Positions 63,791-64,000 of a stretch of DNA of 64,000 nt are shown piece after piece. The stretch comes from Limosilactobacillus gastricus DSM 16045 (GTDB lineage: Bacteria; Bacillota; Bacilli; Lactobacillales; Lactobacillaceae). Every line of letters starts with the position of its first letter. The stretch's first letter is position 1. The stretch spans positions 1-64,000 of the forward strand of contig NZ_AZFN01000002.1 in assembly GCF_001434365.1 (NCBI RefSeq), read 5' to 3'. A program made the position numbers and the translations under genes. The notes below the pieces were generated by a model. The model did not search any database, was not told the DNA's origin, and was given only the letters and a program-made list of their open reading frames with translations.

Positions 63791-64000
63791 TCACTTCAGG
63801 AGTAATGAGACCGTTGTAAAGGACATGGCGACTTCAATTAAACAACAAGCGGCCAGGGTCCATAAGATAATCACTGGGTCATTAATGAAGGCGGTAATGA
63901 CGACGATGATGGTTAAAATTAGCATGACAACTCCCCAAAATAAACACAACTTATTTTGTGCTTTGGGATGGTGGTAGGGGAACCCTAAAAAGGATTTCTG
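63791..64000 (-). CDS. Partial small membrane protein, cut by the window edge
   Basis: The last 69 residues of a frame open to the right edge. It reads PYHHPKAQNKLCLFWGVVML and then two hydrophobic helices, ending in SFTTVSLLLK and TGA at 63791-63793. I do not recognise a family. No start is visible. An alternative start inside the window would be the ATG encoding MLILTIIVVITAF, but it lacks a good site. Confidence 0.55.
   Translation of the reverse strand, partial: QKSFLGFPYHHPKAQNKLCLFWGVVMLILTIIVVITAFINDPVIILWTLAACCLIEVAMSFTTVSLLLK

Overview
The window reads as chromosomal DNA of a lactic acid bacterium of the family Lactobacillaceae. Evidence: low-to-mid GC Gram-positive signals (strong GGAGG ribosome binding sites, TATAAT promoters, T-box and L-box leaders), a YSIRK/LPXTG surface protein, the tdk-prfA-prmC-sua5-upp and atpBEFHAGDC blocks in lactobacillus-like order, MurT/GatD, maltose phosphorylase with beta-phosphoglucomutase, and a D-Ala ligase with the Phe active-site form found in intrinsically vancomycin-resistant lactobacilli and leuconostocs. 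I cannot assign a species from sequence alone.

Layout. 1-23: probable outer end of an IS3-family element. 76-1070: GNAT acetyltransferase and universal stress protein, divergent. 1115-2630: two VIT-family iron/manganese transporter genes behind a promoter flanked by two Fur/PerR-type boxes. 2632-4965: a decayed amino-acid operon (leader peptide, attenuator, frameshifted C26 amidotransferase, APC permease with an in-frame stop). 5036-9700: CDF metal exporter, split ThrE exporter, PAP2 phosphatase, SDR dehydrogenase, esterase. 9735-12174: GNAT, lysine riboswitch, lysine permease, tRNA-Val and tRNA-Leu. 12257-13782: TauE/SafE exporter, unknown protein, tRNA-Gly and tRNA-Arg. 13832-20960: PlsC-like acyltransferase, PAS protein, phosphoribosyltransferase, 3-hydroxyacyl-CoA dehydrogenase, tRNA-Pro, DUF2316, slipin, Ile T-box and BrnQ, tRNA-Gln. 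20977-25738: lipoprotein behind WalR-type repeats, then MarR and a heterodimeric ABC exporter whose second subunit has an in-frame stop. 25769-30692: serine hydrolase, cardiolipin synthase, small membrane protein, GatD/MurT.

30842-35116 is a housekeeping block (thymidine kinase, RF1, its methylase PrmC, Sua5, uracil phosphoribosyltransferase). 35151-40653 is a maltose module (LacI regulator, transporter, maltose phosphorylase, beta-PGM) with two operator-like sites in its promoter. 40730-42609 holds a YibE/F pair. 42751-49349 is the complete F1Fo ATP synthase operon. 49363-53877 holds small conserved proteins, YidD, RodA, a degenerate H-protein-like protein, DUF2785 and Ddl. 53961-57615 has tandem XRE-TPR regulators, a glycosyltransferase and an EamA permease. 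57888-63146 is a 1752-residue LPXTG adhesin with a near-perfect 483-bp duplication. The window closes with a UspA protein and a cut-off membrane protein.

Themes are cell-envelope building (MurT/GatD, Ddl, RodA, Cls, PlsC-like, YidD, LPXTG adhesin) and amino-acid uptake under RNA control (L-box, T-box, candidate leader-peptide attenuator). At least three genes carry single disabling lesions, so this strain shows recent gene decay or, for the frameshift, possible sequence error.
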